NCBI GenBank assembly: GCA_947493705.1
Contig: CANLSH010000006.1
Location: 1 to 64,000 of the forward strand
DNA from: an uncultured Arachnia sp.
GTDB taxonomy: Bacteria > Actinomycetota > Actinomycetes > Propionibacteriales > Propionibacteriaceae
Direction of reading: 5' to 3'
DNA length: 64,000 nucleotides
In this document: piece by piece, positions 63,999-64,000 of the stretch
Numbering within the stretch: the first letter of the stretch is position 1
Layout of the letters: each line of letters starts with the position of its first letter
Program-made: the position numbers and the translations under genes
The notes under the pieces: model-generated
Database searches by the model: none
Seen by the model: the letters and a program-made list of their open reading frames with translations, nothing else
Told to the model about the DNA's origin: nothing

Positions 63999-64000
63999 CG

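Overview
The window looks like a high-GC actinobacterium (Actinomycetota). It has GC-rich codon use, a CE1758/CE1759-type luciferase-like monooxygenase plus FMN-reductase pair, a DUF2637 protein, an actinobacterial MobF relaxase, and many ATGA/GTGA-coupled genes. I cannot name the genus. I saw no rRNA, no complete tRNA and no CRISPR array.

Layout. (1) 1-1.6 kb: the right part of an IS21-family element (istA end, istB). (2) 1.8-9.6 kb: ordinary chromosome-like genes, namely the FMN reductase/LLM oxidoreductase pair, an NhaC antiporter, two bacterial-PH membrane proteins and a DUF2786 protein. (3) 9.7-16.4 kb: a scarred toxin-antitoxin and defence patch. It holds YefM-YoeB with a recognisable TGTACA operator, a second orphan YefM, a helical-repeat protein, an MntA-HepT-like pair under a palindromic operator, and an ERCC4-nuclease/ATPase pair whose ATPase is frameshifted twice. 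Fossil pieces of HepT, ERCC4 and YoeB are scattered around it. (4) 16.4-27.0 kb: a beta-repeat surface protein divergent from a type I restriction-modification operon. The operon order is accessory protein, hsdM, hsdS, darT, darG, hsdR, so a DarTG DNA ADP-ribosylation module sits inside it. (5) 27.0-28.0 kb: an integrase relic and a 27-bp minisatellite. Three copies of a repeat resembling a tRNA/tmRNA 3' end (10.14, 16.14 and 27.88 kb) punctuate regions 3-5 and look like old attachment sites. (6) 28.0-33.6 kb: a HTH protein, a small membrane protein, a DprA-like protein and an IetAS-like pair (subtilisin protease plus AAA ATPase). (7) 33.8-40.2 kb: a MobF relaxase and a C5-cytosine methyltransferase broken by a nonsense codon, an IS256-family insertion with a 9-bp target duplication, and a frameshift. 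(8) 40.2-50.4 kb: a tightly coupled operon read leftward: excisionase-type HTH, DUF499 ATPase, a 156-aa protein, DUF1156 adenine methylase, and a PLD-nuclease/SNF2 helicase. This is an anti-phage-type island. (9) 51.0-58.9 kb: conjugative or plasmid-like functions (ArdC, primase-polymerase, DUF2637, ParB-like, a membrane-anchored protein, an M23 hydrolase). (10) 58.9-62.2 kb: a recombinase / XRE regulator / zinc-ribbon recombinase trio with its own palindromic sites. An internally deleted relic of the same family lies at the right edge, with GNAT, SnoaL-like and truncated HTH-regulator genes between.

Taken together, 9.7-64 kb reads as a composite mobile defence island. Relaxase, ArdC, primase and cell-wall hydrolase are parts of an integrative or conjugative element. 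They carry or flank at least four defence modules (type I RM with DarTG, IetAS, the DUF1156/DUF499 system, ERCC4/ATPase) and two toxin-antitoxin families. No VirB4/VirD4-type genes are in view, so the transfer machinery is either outside the window or lost. All functional statements are inferred from sequence read by eye; no database search was run.
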